From the NCBI RefSeq assembly GCF_003054325.1, contig NZ_QBKU01000008.1:62001-126000 (forward strand): a stretch of DNA of 64,000 bases, in the 5' to 3' direction. Below, piece by piece: positions 26,361-35,268 of the stretch. The stretch comes from Sulfitobacter mediterraneus. Lineage in GTDB: Bacteria > Pseudomonadota > Alphaproteobacteria > Rhodobacterales > Rhodobacteraceae. Each line of letters begins with the position of its first letter. The stretch's first letter is position 1. Below the pieces are notes generated by a model. It was not told the DNA's origin and did no database searches. It saw only the letters and a list, made by a program, of their open reading frames with translations. Made by a program: the position numbers and the translations under genes.

Positions 26361-26772
26361 AGGTGGCATCCTCAAGCATTTTGCGCACCCGTTTCTCAAG
26401 GCGGCCCATCGCCTCGGCCCGTTTTTGCATCTCGATGCGCATGCCACGGATCTCTGTCAGGATCTCGCTCAGGTCGCTATTGTGCGGGGTGATGATGTCC
26501 GGATTGTCCAGCCCCTCACCTTCGCCGTTGATCAGCCACATCATCGAAACATTCAGCAGCCCCGCCAACATCGACAGCCGGTTCGCGCGTGGCTCGGACA
26601 CGTCGTCTTCCCAACTGCGCAGTGTAGATTGCTTGACCCCCAGCCGCTTGGCCAAAACCGCCTGTGTCATGCCCGCGATTTCACGCGCCGCCGCCACACG
26701 ATCCCCAAAGGTTGCGGCGTCCGGTCCGTACCAGTCTGCTGTCTCTGGCATCATTTCAGCTTGGTCTGTCAT
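26353..26772 (-). CDS. XRE-family helix-turn-helix regulator
   Basis: A 139-aa protein with a Cro/C1-type HTH at about 23-80 (DRVAAAREIAGMTQAVLAKR, then VKQSTLRSWEDD and PRANRLSMLAGLLNVSMMWL) and a charged coiled-coil tail (EIRGMRIEMQKRAEAMGRLE). The target is unknown. It overlaps sdhE, so regulator and assembly factor are likely made together. It is divergent from aspC. Confidence 0.88.
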   Translation of the reverse strand: MTDQAEMMPETADWYGPDAATFGDRVAAAREIAGMTQAVLAKRLGVKQSTLRSWEDDVSEPRANRLSMLAGLLNVSMMWLINGEGEGLDNPDIITPHNSDLSEILTEIRGMRIEMQKRAEAMGRLEKRVRKMLEDATYA

Positions 26773-26841
26773 CGTTACTGTCTCCTCGATCTTTGCATTC
26801 TCACCAATGTCGCTTGATCGGTGCGGGGGTGGCCCCTATGA

Positions 26842-28077
<1,236 letters not shown>

Positions 28078-28087
28078 AAGGGGCAAC

Positions 28088-28492
28088 ATGGCGGCAGAGT
28101 TACCTGAGTATTACTTCCGGGTCCGCGAGAATGGCGCGGCGGTTTTTCGTGTCGACACGGAGAACCGCCACCGCCGCATCGAGATGGATCAGATCGCCGT
28201 GGTGAACATTCGCAACGGGGCCATCAAACCCCATGGTGAATATGTCCTGACCGACGCGGATCTGGCCCAAATCCAAAGCTGGATGGAAGACCGCAATCAA
28301 GTTCTGGCCCACCGCGACATCGACGATATTCATCGTGCCGTGGATTACATGAACCTGACCACGCAATGGGTGCAATCCAAAGCCACCGACGAACAGTTGG
28401 ATGCGGTCACAGACGGCTTGCTTTTGGCAATGCACGATCTGCGCAGCACATTGGTGCGCAAAAAGGCGGATCGCCTGATCAACAAGGACTAG
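28088..28492 (+). CDS. Conserved hypothetical protein
   Basis: A 134-aa soluble protein (MAAELPEYYFRVRENGAAVF) with an N-terminal beta part that includes RHRRIEMDQIAVVNIRNG and a helical C terminus. No family is recognised. It probably shares a transcript with aspC, which lies 10 bases upstream. Its stop overlaps the convergent EamA gene by 4 bases. Confidence 0.75.
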   Translation: MAAELPEYYFRVRENGAAVFRVDTENRHRRIEMDQIAVVNIRNGAIKPHGEYVLTDADLAQIQSWMEDRNQVLAHRDIDDIHRAVDYMNLTTQWVQSKATDEQLDAVTDGLLLAMHDLRSTLVRKKADRLINKD

Positions 28493-29355
28493 CCCTGCAC
28501 GACCGGCGCGGCACTGCGCCGTTGCGACCAGATTACCGCTGCAAATATCACCACTCCGCCCAGCAGAACCTGCGGCTTTGGCACTTCTGACAGCAGTGCA
28601 AAGGCCAAAACAGGTGCCAGCGGCATCTCCAACGTCGATAGCAATGCGGTTTCGGCTGATGGCAATCGCCGCGCCCCTTCCGACAGTGTCACGGAGGCCA
28701 CAGCAAAGACCAACCCAAAGGCAATGAGCACAGGCATCTCAGCGGCAGGGGTCGCCATCGGATCGCCAAAGGTTAGGGCCAATGGCAACAACACCACAGA
28801 AGACAGCGCCGCTGGCAAGGCTGCCGTTGCCTCCGGATACATCCGGTAGGCCACCATCACCCCCGCCATCATCAAGGTCATGAACAGCGCCAGAAAATCC
28901 CCCTTGAGCGCGCCACCGCCAACCGATCCCGACAGGATAACCAAGACCCCGCCAAAGGCCGCGCCAGAGGCCAGCATGACCCGCCTGCCGGGCGCTTCTT
29001 TGATGCATATCCATGACAGCCCTGCCGCAATAAAAGGCGCCGCGGCATAGATCAGCGCGACATTGGCAACGCTGCTGTGTTTGAAGGCCGGAATAAACGC
29101 CGCCGTGCCCGCTGCCATCATTGCGGTGATCCAAAAAGCGGGCCAGCCGAAGGCCCGAGCCTCTGATCGCAACTGCCCGCGCATCACCAGATAGGCCAGC
29201 GTGAACCCCGCCGCCGCCACCCCGCGCCAAAAGATCACGCCCCAGGCCGCCGTTGTCACCGATTTGGTAAAGATACCTGCCGTGGAAAACACCACTGCCG
29301 ACACCACGACAAGGAGGACGCCTGTGGTGCGGGTTGTTTGCTCAGCTCTGTGCAT
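28489..29355 (-). CDS. EamA/DMT-family transporter
   Basis: A 288-aa integral membrane protein with about ten hydrophobic segments arranged as two EamA repeats. Repeat 2 starts near FLALFMTLMMAGVMVAYRM, and the C terminus has LSTLEMPLAPVLAFALL, typical of the drug/metabolite transporter superfamily. The substrate is unknown. It is divergent from the WYL regulator (102 bases), which could control it (inference). Confidence 0.88.
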   Translation of the reverse strand: MHRAEQTTRTTGVLLVVVSAVVFSTAGIFTKSVTTAAWGVIFWRGVAAAGFTLAYLVMRGQLRSEARAFGWPAFWITAMMAAGTAAFIPAFKHSSVANVALIYAAAPFIAAGLSWICIKEAPGRRVMLASGAAFGGVLVILSGSVGGGALKGDFLALFMTLMMAGVMVAYRMYPEATAALPAALSSVVLLPLALTFGDPMATPAAEMPVLIAFGLVFAVASVTLSEGARRLPSAETALLSTLEMPLAPVLAFALLSEVPKPQVLLGGVVIFAAVIWSQRRSAAPVVQG

Positions 29356-29457
29356 GGGTCGGCCTTTCTACTGGATTGGCCAACCCCATAGCGTATCACT
29401 GCTGCCATCTATGTGTCAGGAGTGTTAGGTTAAGGTGCAGATAATCGGAGGCGCCTC

Positions 29458-30141
29458 ATGTCAAAATCAACGCGGTTCTTTGAAGTCATCCAACTGCTGC
29501 GCAGTGCGACCAAACCGATCCTCGCCCGCGAGATCGCCGCCGCGCTCGAAGTGTCGGTGCGTACTGTTTATCGGGACATTGCCAGCCTTCAGGCCATGCA
29601 AACCCCCATTCTTGGCGAGCCGGGCGTGGGCTATGTGATGCGCAAAGGCTATGACCTGCCGCCGATCAATCTGGATGTGGATGAGGCCGAGGCCATCGCT
29701 GTGGGGCTTAGCCTGATTGCCCGCACCGGTGATGCGGGGCTGTGGCGGGCCGCCGGCCGCGCGGCACGCAAGCTTCAAGAGGCCGCGCCGGGCACCCGCA
29801 AGCTGGTGACGTCTTCATGGGGGGTTGGCAACACCGCCAGCGTGGATATATCGCAGATCCGGCTGGCCATCCGCCGTGAATGCAAGCTGAACATCCGCTA
29901 CCGCGATGCTGAGGGCCGCGAGACCGCCCGTATCGTCTGGCCACTTGTCATGATCTATTACGTCGACAATGCGATGATTGTTGCATGGTGCGAAAAACGC
30001 CAAGACCTGCGGCACTTCCGGCTTGACCGGATGGCGCATTGCGCCTTCCTTTCGGAGGATTTCAAGGGCCAGGGTGATGCCCTGATCGCGCAATGGGAAC
30101 AGACCCAAAAGCACGACACCGTGTCCACCAAAGACCTTTGA
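29458..30141 (+). CDS. YafY-type HTH/WYL-domain transcription regulator
   Basis: A 227-aa protein with an N-terminal winged helix (STRFFEVIQLLRSA...ILAREIAAALEVSVRTVYRDI, residues 3-42) and a C-terminal WYL domain (from about 125, QIRLAIRRECKLNIRYRDAEG). WYL domains sense ligands such as nucleic-acid fragments or metabolites. It ends 2 bases before the convergent MATE gene stop. Confidence 0.9.
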   Translation: MSKSTRFFEVIQLLRSATKPILAREIAAALEVSVRTVYRDIASLQAMQTPILGEPGVGYVMRKGYDLPPINLDVDEAEAIAVGLSLIARTGDAGLWRAAGRAARKLQEAAPGTRKLVTSSWGVGNTASVDISQIRLAIRRECKLNIRYRDAEGRETARIVWPLVMIYYVDNAMIVAWCEKRQDLRHFRLDRMAHCAFLSEDFKGQGDALIAQWEQTQKHDTVSTKDL

Positions 30142-30143
30142 GA

Positions 30144-31511
30144 TCAGCCCGCGACGGGTTGCCCGACCTGTTTGATCGTCACCCGCCAGAACCGCAGGTT
30201 CAGCAATATCGCCGCGACACCAAGACCAAGAACCAGACCGGCCCAAACGCCAATCCCCTCTAACCCGAAGGTGAAGCCAAGCAAATAGGAGGCCGGAATC
30301 CCCACCACCCAATAGCTGAACGCGGCCATCCACATCGGCACACTGGTGTCTTGCACCCCGCGCAGCAGGCCAAGCGCGACCGCCTGTGCCCCATCGACCA
30401 ATTGAAACAGCGCCGCCATCGCCAATAGGCCCACACCCACAGCGAGGATCTCAACCCGCGCCGGTTCGCCCTTTTGCATGAACGCCGAGATCAGCGACTC
30501 TGGCCAGCCGACAAAGCCGATGATCGTCAGCGCGGCAAACCCAATCGACAACGCCAGCACGATCACCGCACCGCGCCCCATGTGACCGGCATCGCGCCGC
30601 CCATAGGCATTGCCCGCCCGGATCGTCGCCACATTGCTGAGGCCCAGATGTACCATGAAGGTGATCGAGGCCAGCTGCACCGCAATCCCATGCGCCGCCA
30701 GCGGGATTGTCCCCAGCCAGCCCATCATCATCGCAGAAGCGGCAAAGAGACCCACCTCGCTGAGCGCAGTGAGGCCGATGGGCAGGCCCAATTTGAACAC
30801 CCGTACAAACATCGACGGATCAAGCCGCCACAGGCGCACAAACAACTGATGCTGCGGCACCACAACCAGAATGTAGATAAGAATACCGATCAGCGAGACC
30901 ATCTGGGTAGAAAGCGATGCAATGGCCGCGCCCACCACGCCCAGTTCCGGCGCCCCCCAATTGCCAAAGATCAACGCGTAATTCGCAATCGCGTTAAAGA
31001 CTGCAGCGACGACAGTGATCCACAACACCACCTGCGTGCGTTCCAATGCGGCCAGGTAGGACTTTAGCACCATCACAAACAGCGCCGGAATGATGCCCCA
31101 ACCCGCGACCTTGAGGTATTGCCCCGCCACAAAAGCCAGATCATCGCCCTGCCCCAACAGGCGCAGCACAGGTTCGGCCCAAACCAGAATAGGCATCGCG
31201 ATCATGGCAAACATCAACGACAGCCAGATCCCCATGCGCGTGGCGCGGCGAATGCCGACCTCGTCCTCTTCGGCGGCAAAGGAGGCCACAAGCGGCATCA
31301 CCGCCCAGGCAAAGCCCGAGCCAAAGATGAACAGCACGAAAAAGAACGTGCTGCCCAAGGTCACCGCCGCCAAAGCCTCAACCGAGAACCAGCCAAGCAT
31401 GACCGTATCGGTCACGCCAATGGCAATTTGCCCCAAGTGCCCGCCGATCAACGGCAGGCCCAAGGTGAGAATCGCGCGGACATGGCCGCCATATGTCATA
31501 GGTTGTGTCAT
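30144..31511 (-). CDS. MATE family efflux transporter
   Basis: A 455-aa membrane protein with about 12 hydrophobic segments forming two six-helix halves. Features include LPLIGGHLGQIAIGVTDTVMLGWFS in helix 1, and in the second half LGLPIGLTALSEVGLFAASAMMMGWLG. It probably exports cationic drugs or metabolites using Na+ or H+, and the substrate is unknown. It is a single gene. Confidence 0.93.
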   Translation of the reverse strand: MTQPMTYGGHVRAILTLGLPLIGGHLGQIAIGVTDTVMLGWFSVEALAAVTLGSTFFFVLFIFGSGFAWAVMPLVASFAAEEDEVGIRRATRMGIWLSLMFAMIAMPILVWAEPVLRLLGQGDDLAFVAGQYLKVAGWGIIPALFVMVLKSYLAALERTQVVLWITVVAAVFNAIANYALIFGNWGAPELGVVGAAIASLSTQMVSLIGILIYILVVVPQHQLFVRLWRLDPSMFVRVFKLGLPIGLTALSEVGLFAASAMMMGWLGTIPLAAHGIAVQLASITFMVHLGLSNVATIRAGNAYGRRDAGHMGRGAVIVLALSIGFAALTIIGFVGWPESLISAFMQKGEPARVEILAVGVGLLAMAALFQLVDGAQAVALGLLRGVQDTSVPMWMAAFSYWVVGIPASYLLGFTFGLEGIGVWAGLVLGLGVAAILLNLRFWRVTIKQVGQPVAG

Positions 31512-31553
31512 GGCCCCGAATTAGGCGCGAAATTTTCAAAGGTGAAGAGCCGG

Positions 31554-31943
31554 TTATACACGGCCCAAATGCGTGTCTTTGAAGTGACCATTGTACTTAA
31601 GTCCATAGCCGATGGCCCGGTCCAGCCCGATATGCGCACCCCAGATCAGCGCCAGCTCTGCCGCCAGCGATAATCCAAACCACACGCCTGCCGCAGCCAG
31701 CAAGAGCGGCGTCAGATAACTGTGGCCGATATTGTAGCACAAAGCCCCAATCCGGTAGCCCGTGAGATAGCCCAACATGAACAGATCCGGCAGCAGAAAA
31801 GCCAGAAAATACAGCCACCAGTCGCCACTTAGATGGCTGAAATACAATGTGCATAGCACCGCAATGGCCGCACCCTCGCTGCGCAGAACAACGGCAAGGT
31901 TCTGGCGGGATCGGGCCTGCGCGGGGAAGTGTGCGTCTGTCAT
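31554..31943 (-). CDS. DUF4260 membrane protein
   Basis: A 129-aa protein with about four hydrophobic segments and conserved charged positions: FLLPDLFMLGYLTGYRIGA, YNIGHSYLTPLLL and IGLDRAIGYGLKY. These match DUF4260. ATG at 31943 follows GAGGAG with ideal spacing; the longer frame upstream overlaps the LysR control region. It is divergent from the LysR gene (92 bases), suggesting that LysR regulates it. Function unknown. Confidence 0.85.
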   Translation of the reverse strand: MTDAHFPAQARSRQNLAVVLRSEGAAIAVLCTLYFSHLSGDWWLYFLAFLLPDLFMLGYLTGYRIGALCYNIGHSYLTPLLLAAAGVWFGLSLAAELALIWGAHIGLDRAIGYGLKYNGHFKDTHLGRV

Positions 31944-32035
31944 GTCAATCTCCTCAATTGGGTTGGATGGCAGCATCGCCTGACGCCCGCCTGAAAGAAA
32001 TTGTTCAAATGCGTTCATTCAGATATCATCTTTTG

Positions 32036-32902
32036 ATGAGTACAATTTTCCCCTCGCTCGATCACATCCCGGCCTTTCACGCCGTTATGACCACCGGCAG
32101 CCTCAGTGCCGCCGCCCGCGATCTGCGATTGGCACAGCCCACCGTGCGCCGCCACATCGAAGCGCTGGAGCAGGAGTTGAACACCCAATTGTTCACCCGC
32201 GCCGCCAATGGTCTGACCCCCACAACCATGGCCGAAACACTGTTGCCGCTGGCCCGCGCCGTGCTGGAAGAGGCCGCCGCGATGCACCGCGCTGCCTCTG
32301 CACAAAAGGACGCGCTGGCCGGTGTTGTGCGCATCACCTCAAGCCGCGTTGCAGCCGCCCATGTTCTGCCGCCGCTGCTTTCCCAGCTGGCCAAAGAAGC
32401 CCCCGGCCTGCGCTTTGAACTGGCCGCCACGGATCACGCCGAAGATCTGACCCGCCGCGCCGCCGACATCGCCTTGCGATTTACCTCGCCCAAGCAGCAA
32501 TCCCTGATCGCGGCCCCCCTCGGTGCGGTTGAGGTGGGTCTTTTTGCCCATCCCAACCTTGATCTGCCCGAGCCGCTGGACAACCTTCAAGGCATCCCGT
32601 TCATATCGGATGATCGCGAGGGGATCATCCTGCCCGCGATCCAGAACGCAGGGATACCCCTGCCCGACCACATCGTCCTGCGCTGCGATGATCCCTTGTC
32701 GCAGATTGCCCATATCCAATCGGGGCTGGGCGTTGGGTTTTGTCAGGCCAAACTGGCGACACGTCTGGGGTTGCGCCGCATCTTGCCGGACTGGACCTAT
32801 GAGATGCCCGCATGGCTGGTCCTGCACGAAGATCAATCACGCATCGCCCGCATTCGTTTCGTTTTTGATTATCTCAAGGCCCAATTGCGCCATTGGATGT
32901 GA
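32036..32902 (+). CDS. LysR-family transcription regulator
   Basis: A 288-aa protein. The HTH spans roughly 8-65 (DHIPAFHAVMTTGSLSAAAR, LAQPTVRRHIEALEQELNTQLF), followed by a substrate-binding-like domain (from about 90, VVRITSSRVAAAHVLPPLL). The ATG at 32036 is preferred; an earlier in-frame ATG at 32009 would add nine residues. It faces the DUF4260 gene, the usual arrangement for a LysR target. Confidence 0.88.
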   Translation: MSTIFPSLDHIPAFHAVMTTGSLSAAARDLRLAQPTVRRHIEALEQELNTQLFTRAANGLTPTTMAETLLPLARAVLEEAAAMHRAASAQKDALAGVVRITSSRVAAAHVLPPLLSQLAKEAPGLRFELAATDHAEDLTRRAADIALRFTSPKQQSLIAAPLGAVEVGLFAHPNLDLPEPLDNLQGIPFISDDREGIILPAIQNAGIPLPDHIVLRCDDPLSQIAHIQSGLGVGFCQAKLATRLGLRRILPDWTYEMPAWLVLHEDQSRIARIRFVFDYLKAQLRHWM

Positions 32903-32979
32903 GCGGCTTGCACCTCTGATCTGCCCGCGCCACAGTTGCCACAGCCAAAGGCGGCAGAGCAAAAAAAGGGAACAGGCCC

Positions 32980-33846
32980 ATGCGTACCGAAACCGTAACC
33001 TTAAACGGCCAGCCTTTTTTCCTGCGCCGTTGGGGGGACGAAACCCTACCCAAACTTTTGATGCTGCATGGTTTTCCGGAATATGGCGGATCATGGTCCG
33101 ATCTGGCGACACGTCTGGAACACCGCTTTCACATCATCGCCCCCGACCAACGCGGCTATGGTCAAAGCTGGGCACCTGCGGATGTGTCTGCCTATACAAC
33201 TTCGGAGCTGGTCAAGGATATGGCCGCCCTAATCGGAGATGATCCCCTGATCGTTCTTGGCCATGATTGGGGTGCAGCGGTGGCCTATGGCCTTGCGATG
33301 TTCCGCCCAGAATTGGTGCAAAAGCTGATCATCATGAACGGCGTGCATCCAGCCCCCTTTCAACGGGCCATGGCGGCAGGCGGGCCACAAACAGAGGCTT
33401 CGCAATACATCCATTACCTGCGCAAGGATGGGTCCGAAGATCATCTTGCCGCCGACAATTACGCCAAATTGCAGGCGCTCTTTTCTGCAAAAATGGATAT
33501 GTCATGGCTCAAGGGGGCCACCCTTGATGCCTATCTCGCGGAATGGTCGCGCCCTGGCCGGTTGCGCGGCATGGTCAATTGGTATCGCGCCTCGCCTCTG
33601 CAAGTGCCTCTAACGGGCCAGTCGCTTCCTGATCTGCCCGCGTTCGATCCGGCCCGCCTTCAGGTCCGCTGCCCACATCTGTTGATCTGGGGCAGCGATG
33701 ATACCGCGCTGTTGCCCGAAGCCACCGAAAGGTTGGAGGACTTTGCCCCCGATCTGACACGGGTAGAGATTGCAGGGGCAGATCATTGGATGCATCACCA
33801 AAAACCCGATGAAGTGGCGCAGGCAATTCTGGATTGGCTGGATTGA
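32980..33846 (+). CDS. Alpha/beta hydrolase, epoxide hydrolase-like
   Basis: A 288-aa hydrolase. LLMLHGFPEYGGSW carries the oxyanion loop, GHDWGAAVAYG has the nucleophile Asp (about 94) used by epoxide hydrolases and haloalkane dehalogenases rather than Ser, and GADHWMHHQ has the catalytic His near 273. The Asp nucleophile points to an epoxide or halide substrate. The gene is convergent with the CMD-family gene. Confidence 0.9.
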   Translation: MRTETVTLNGQPFFLRRWGDETLPKLLMLHGFPEYGGSWSDLATRLEHRFHIIAPDQRGYGQSWAPADVSAYTTSELVKDMAALIGDDPLIVLGHDWGAAVAYGLAMFRPELVQKLIIMNGVHPAPFQRAMAAGGPQTEASQYIHYLRKDGSEDHLAADNYAKLQALFSAKMDMSWLKGATLDAYLAEWSRPGRLRGMVNWYRASPLQVPLTGQSLPDLPAFDPARLQVRCPHLLIWGSDDTALLPEATERLEDFAPDLTRVEIAGADHWMHHQKPDEVAQAILDWLD

Positions 33847-33849
33847 CCC

Positions 33850-34458
33850 CTATTTGTGGCCCCAATCGTCCGGGTCGTCCGAATTGCCGGGGCTGAGGCC
33901 GATCACATCGCCATCTGTAGAACACCCAAGCCCCAAAACCGTGCGGTTGGCATAGGAGAAATAGGCGCTGACCTGATTGATCTCCAGAATCTCGCCATCG
34001 TCCCACCCCGCATCGCGCAGGGCCTGCACATCCGCCTGCACCATCTGCCCCGCCGCTTGCGTGAGCTTTTGCGCGTAGACCATCGCGGCCTTCTGCGCAT
34101 CATCCAGCGGTGCCCCCGCCACGTCACGCGCGGTGATCGCCGTGCGGATCGCATCGGCCCGCGCGTCATCGCGCAACAGACGTTTCATCCCGGCAAAATG
34201 ATGTTCCACGCAATAGGTGCAGTCATTCAGCGAGGAGACCCAAACGCCCAGCACTTCCAAAAACCATTTGGGGATCTCGTTGTCCTTGTGATGCAGCACA
34301 TATTTGTAGATCGCCATGTGCCCTTCCATCGTGTGAGGGCGCAGCGAATGCATCATCATGATGTTGTCGACGTTGTTGCCCGGCCCTGTAACCCGTTGAT
34401 AAAGCTGCTTGAGCTTGCCGGTCGCCGCGTCAAAGGGAATGGTCGTGATCCAAGGCAT
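33850..34458 (-). CDS. Carboxymuconolactone decarboxylase-like / peroxidase-related protein
   Basis: A 202-aa helical protein of the AhpD/CMD fold. The catalytic CxxC with a following His is intact (DCTYCVEHHFAGMKRL, about 80-95). Such proteins reduce peroxides or act as antioxidant partners. The ATG at 34458 has GGAGGC close upstream. It is divergent from the toxin-antitoxin operon. Confidence 0.88.
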   Translation of the reverse strand: MPWITTIPFDAATGKLKQLYQRVTGPGNNVDNIMMMHSLRPHTMEGHMAIYKYVLHHKDNEIPKWFLEVLGVWVSSLNDCTYCVEHHFAGMKRLLRDDARADAIRTAITARDVAGAPLDDAQKAAMVYAQKLTQAAGQMVQADVQALRDAGWDDGEILEINQVSAYFSYANRTVLGLGCSTDGDVIGLSPGNSDDPDDWGHK

Positions 34459-34508
34459 TGGTGCCTCCTTTATGATTTTTCCCTACACTGCGTCCATGGC
34501 TGGACTAC

Positions 34509-34540
34509 TGCAAGACCCCTTGCAAAAGCGCCACTATAAT
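34509..34540 (+). promoter_or_regulatory. Palindrome and -10 box upstream of the toxin-antitoxin pair
   Basis: TGCAAG-ACCC-CTTGCA (34509-34524) is a perfect 6-bp inverted repeat, and a consensus TATAAT follows at 34535-34540, 32 bases before the antitoxin ATG. The palindrome lies where an autorepressing Phd-type antitoxin would bind. No clear -35 box is seen, and the role is inferred. Confidence 0.55.
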
Positions 34541-34571
34541 GTATATTTAGATATGTATTTTGGAGCATGTT

Positions 34572-34820
34572 ATGACCCGTATCCTGACCAACCACATCGC
34601 CACCATGACCGAAATGCGCGAGCCGCACAAAGTGCTGGAACGCTCGGGCGGTAAACCTGTGGCGATCATGAAGAACTCCAAATGCGTAGGCTATTTTGTA
34701 CCCGCAGAGGCGACGTTGCAAGAAGAGCCACGCTACGCCACGCTGGATGAAGTGATGCAGAGTATTGCCCGTAGGAAAAGCGTCAATCAGCCTGTCCTCG
34801 ACTACCTTAAAGACAAATGA
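34572..34820 (+). CDS. Type II antitoxin, Phd/YefM family
   Basis: An 82-aa protein with the Phd/YefM-like DNA-binding fold: NHIATMTEMREPHKVLERSG followed by KPVAIMKNSKCVGYFVPAE. The C-terminal tail (TLDEVMQSIARRKSV) is presumably the toxin-neutralising segment. ATG at 34572 has GGAG 7 bases upstream; a TTG 12 bases earlier is less likely. The stop overlaps the toxin start (ATGA), the standard toxin-antitoxin arrangement. Confidence 0.88.
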   Translation: MTRILTNHIATMTEMREPHKVLERSGGKPVAIMKNSKCVGYFVPAEATLQEEPRYATLDEVMQSIARRKSVNQPVLDYLKDK

Positions 34821-35197
34821 GTTTTGTCCTTATCGATGCGGATCTGGTGGTTGCCATTCACGATGCGGTTCTCAACCCCGGCGAGTTGCAAGGCTTGGCT
34901 GGAGACAAATCCATCGGCGGCGCACTGGCGCGCGTCGACAATCGTCTGGTCTACGGTTTGATTAACGACGTTTTTGATCTGGCTGCAGCCTATTGTGTCG
35001 CAATCGCGACCGGCCATGTATTTAACGATGCCAACAAGCGAACCGCCCATCAAACAATGGATGTCTGTTTGGATCTCAACGGCGTGCAATTGGCCCATGA
35101 AACCATCGAAGCGGGTGATCTGATCCGCAATGTGGCGCAGCGGCGGTTGGATGAGGACGATCTGGCCGCATGGCTGCGCAAGAAGGCTGTGGATTAA
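34817..35197 (+). CDS. doc: Type II toxin, death-on-curing (Doc) family
   Basis: A 126-aa Fic-fold toxin. The Doc motif HVFNDANKRTA (67-77) is intact and close to that of phage P1 Doc, with His67, Asp71, Asn73, Lys74 and Arg75. Doc phosphorylates elongation factor Tu and stops translation. The gene overlaps the antitoxin gene by four bases (ATGA) and lies 71 bases upstream of parE on the same strand. It is probably functional unless promoter or antitoxin is defective. Confidence 0.93.
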   Translation: MSFVLIDADLVVAIHDAVLNPGELQGLAGDKSIGGALARVDNRLVYGLINDVFDLAAAYCVAIATGHVFNDANKRTAHQTMDVCLDLNGVQLAHETIEAGDLIRNVAQRRLDEDDLAAWLRKKAVD

Positions 35198-35268
35198 CCG
35201 CGCAAACGCATTGCCGGAAGCCCTTCGGCCTGTCAAAATAGCGGCCACATATAAGAAAGAGCAGCCAC

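Noticed and set aside
35198-35268. A terminator between doc and parE
   Set aside because: No stem with a T-run is visible in the 71 bases.
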